NCBI RefSeq assembly: GCF_000721705.1
Contig: NZ_JOJL01000090.1
Location: forward strand, 1-5,285
DNA: 5,285 nt
Direction: 5' to 3'
Source: Actinoplanes subtropicus
GTDB lineage: Bacteria; Actinomycetota; Actinomycetes; Mycobacteriales; Micromonosporaceae
Shown here in pieces: positions 5,280 through 5,285 of the stretch. Below the pieces are notes generated by a model. It was not told where the DNA came from. It worked only from the letters and a program-made list of their open reading frames with translations, and ran no database searches. Each line of letters opens with the position of its first letter. The stretch's first letter is position 1. A program made the translations under genes and the position numbers.

Positions 5280-5285
5280 TCAGAG
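5196..5285. mobile_element. Repeat-bearing insert splitting the transposase (right part outside window)
   Basis: GATTATGCCGA at 5196-5206 is matched by its perfect 11-bp reverse complement TCGGCATAATC at 5271-5281. A second direct copy of TTATGCCGA lies at 5215-5223, 17 bases after the first (5198-5206). Inside, GCCGACCCCGGC (5219-5230) and GCCGGGGTCGGC (5247-5258) form a perfect 12-bp stem with a 16-base loop. The left edge falls on the codon for the transposase's catalytic Asp, so this is foreign sequence inserted there. It may be a complete ~80-base mini-element, or the end region of a larger element continuing past 5285. Repeated short sites next to a hairpin would suit binding by a tyrosine recombinase or a transposase, but no enzyme can be assigned. 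Confidence 0.65.

Overview
The window looks like accessory DNA from a high-GC actinomycete. Genuine genes end most codons in G or C, GTG starts are common, and the protein types (a transposon-type tyrosine recombinase, an IS110 transposase, a zinc-ribbon protein of the kind I associate with DUF6431 beside a DDE transposase) are the repeated mobile set of Streptomyces, Frankia, Pseudonocardia and relatives. No species can be named. No rRNA, intact tRNA or CRISPR array is visible.

Layout. (1) Bases 2-382 are the C-terminal end of a tyrosine recombinase that begins before the window. (2) Bases 588-1165 hold two tightly packed small genes: a ~93-residue protein of possible BrnT-like toxin type, then a ribbon-helix-helix protein starting 2 bases after its stop. 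This resembles a type II toxin-antitoxin operon; a 7-bp inverted repeat at 525-540 lies upstream. (3) Bases ~1320-1997 are an IS110-family remnant. The transposase has lost its catalytic N-terminal part, while the C-terminal domain and a 3' tail remain. The tail carries a promoter-like pair and a TTGACA near its probable end. (4) Bases 1998-2467 contain no recognisable gene, except a Rho-independent terminator on the minus strand at 2428-2447. (5) Bases 2468-3621, minus strand, are a two-gene operon with a 4-bp ATGA overlap: a VOC (glyoxalase/dioxygenase fold) protein lacking its first beta strand, then an intact serine alpha/beta hydrolase of the phospholipase/carboxylesterase type. (6) Bases 3645 to about 3787, minus strand, look like the 3' end of another gene, or a frameshifted N-terminus of the VOC gene. 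(7) Bases ~3788-5198 are an insertion element: a zinc-ribbon/HTH protein, then a DDE transposase. (8) From about 5196 to the end of the window the transposase is interrupted, exactly at its second catalytic Asp, by a short segment made of TTATGCCGA repeats around a 12-bp-stem hairpin.

Taken together, this is a graveyard of nested and broken mobile elements around two small cargo modules: the putative toxin-antitoxin pair and the VOC-hydrolase pair. The VOC-hydrolase pair may act together in breakdown or detoxification of small quinone- or ester-like compounds, but that is inferred only from family and adjacency. The most unusual items are the repeat-bearing insert at the right edge, the toxin-antitoxin-like pair, the damaged 5' end of the VOC gene, and two mutually exclusive perfect hairpins inside the VOC coding sequence.
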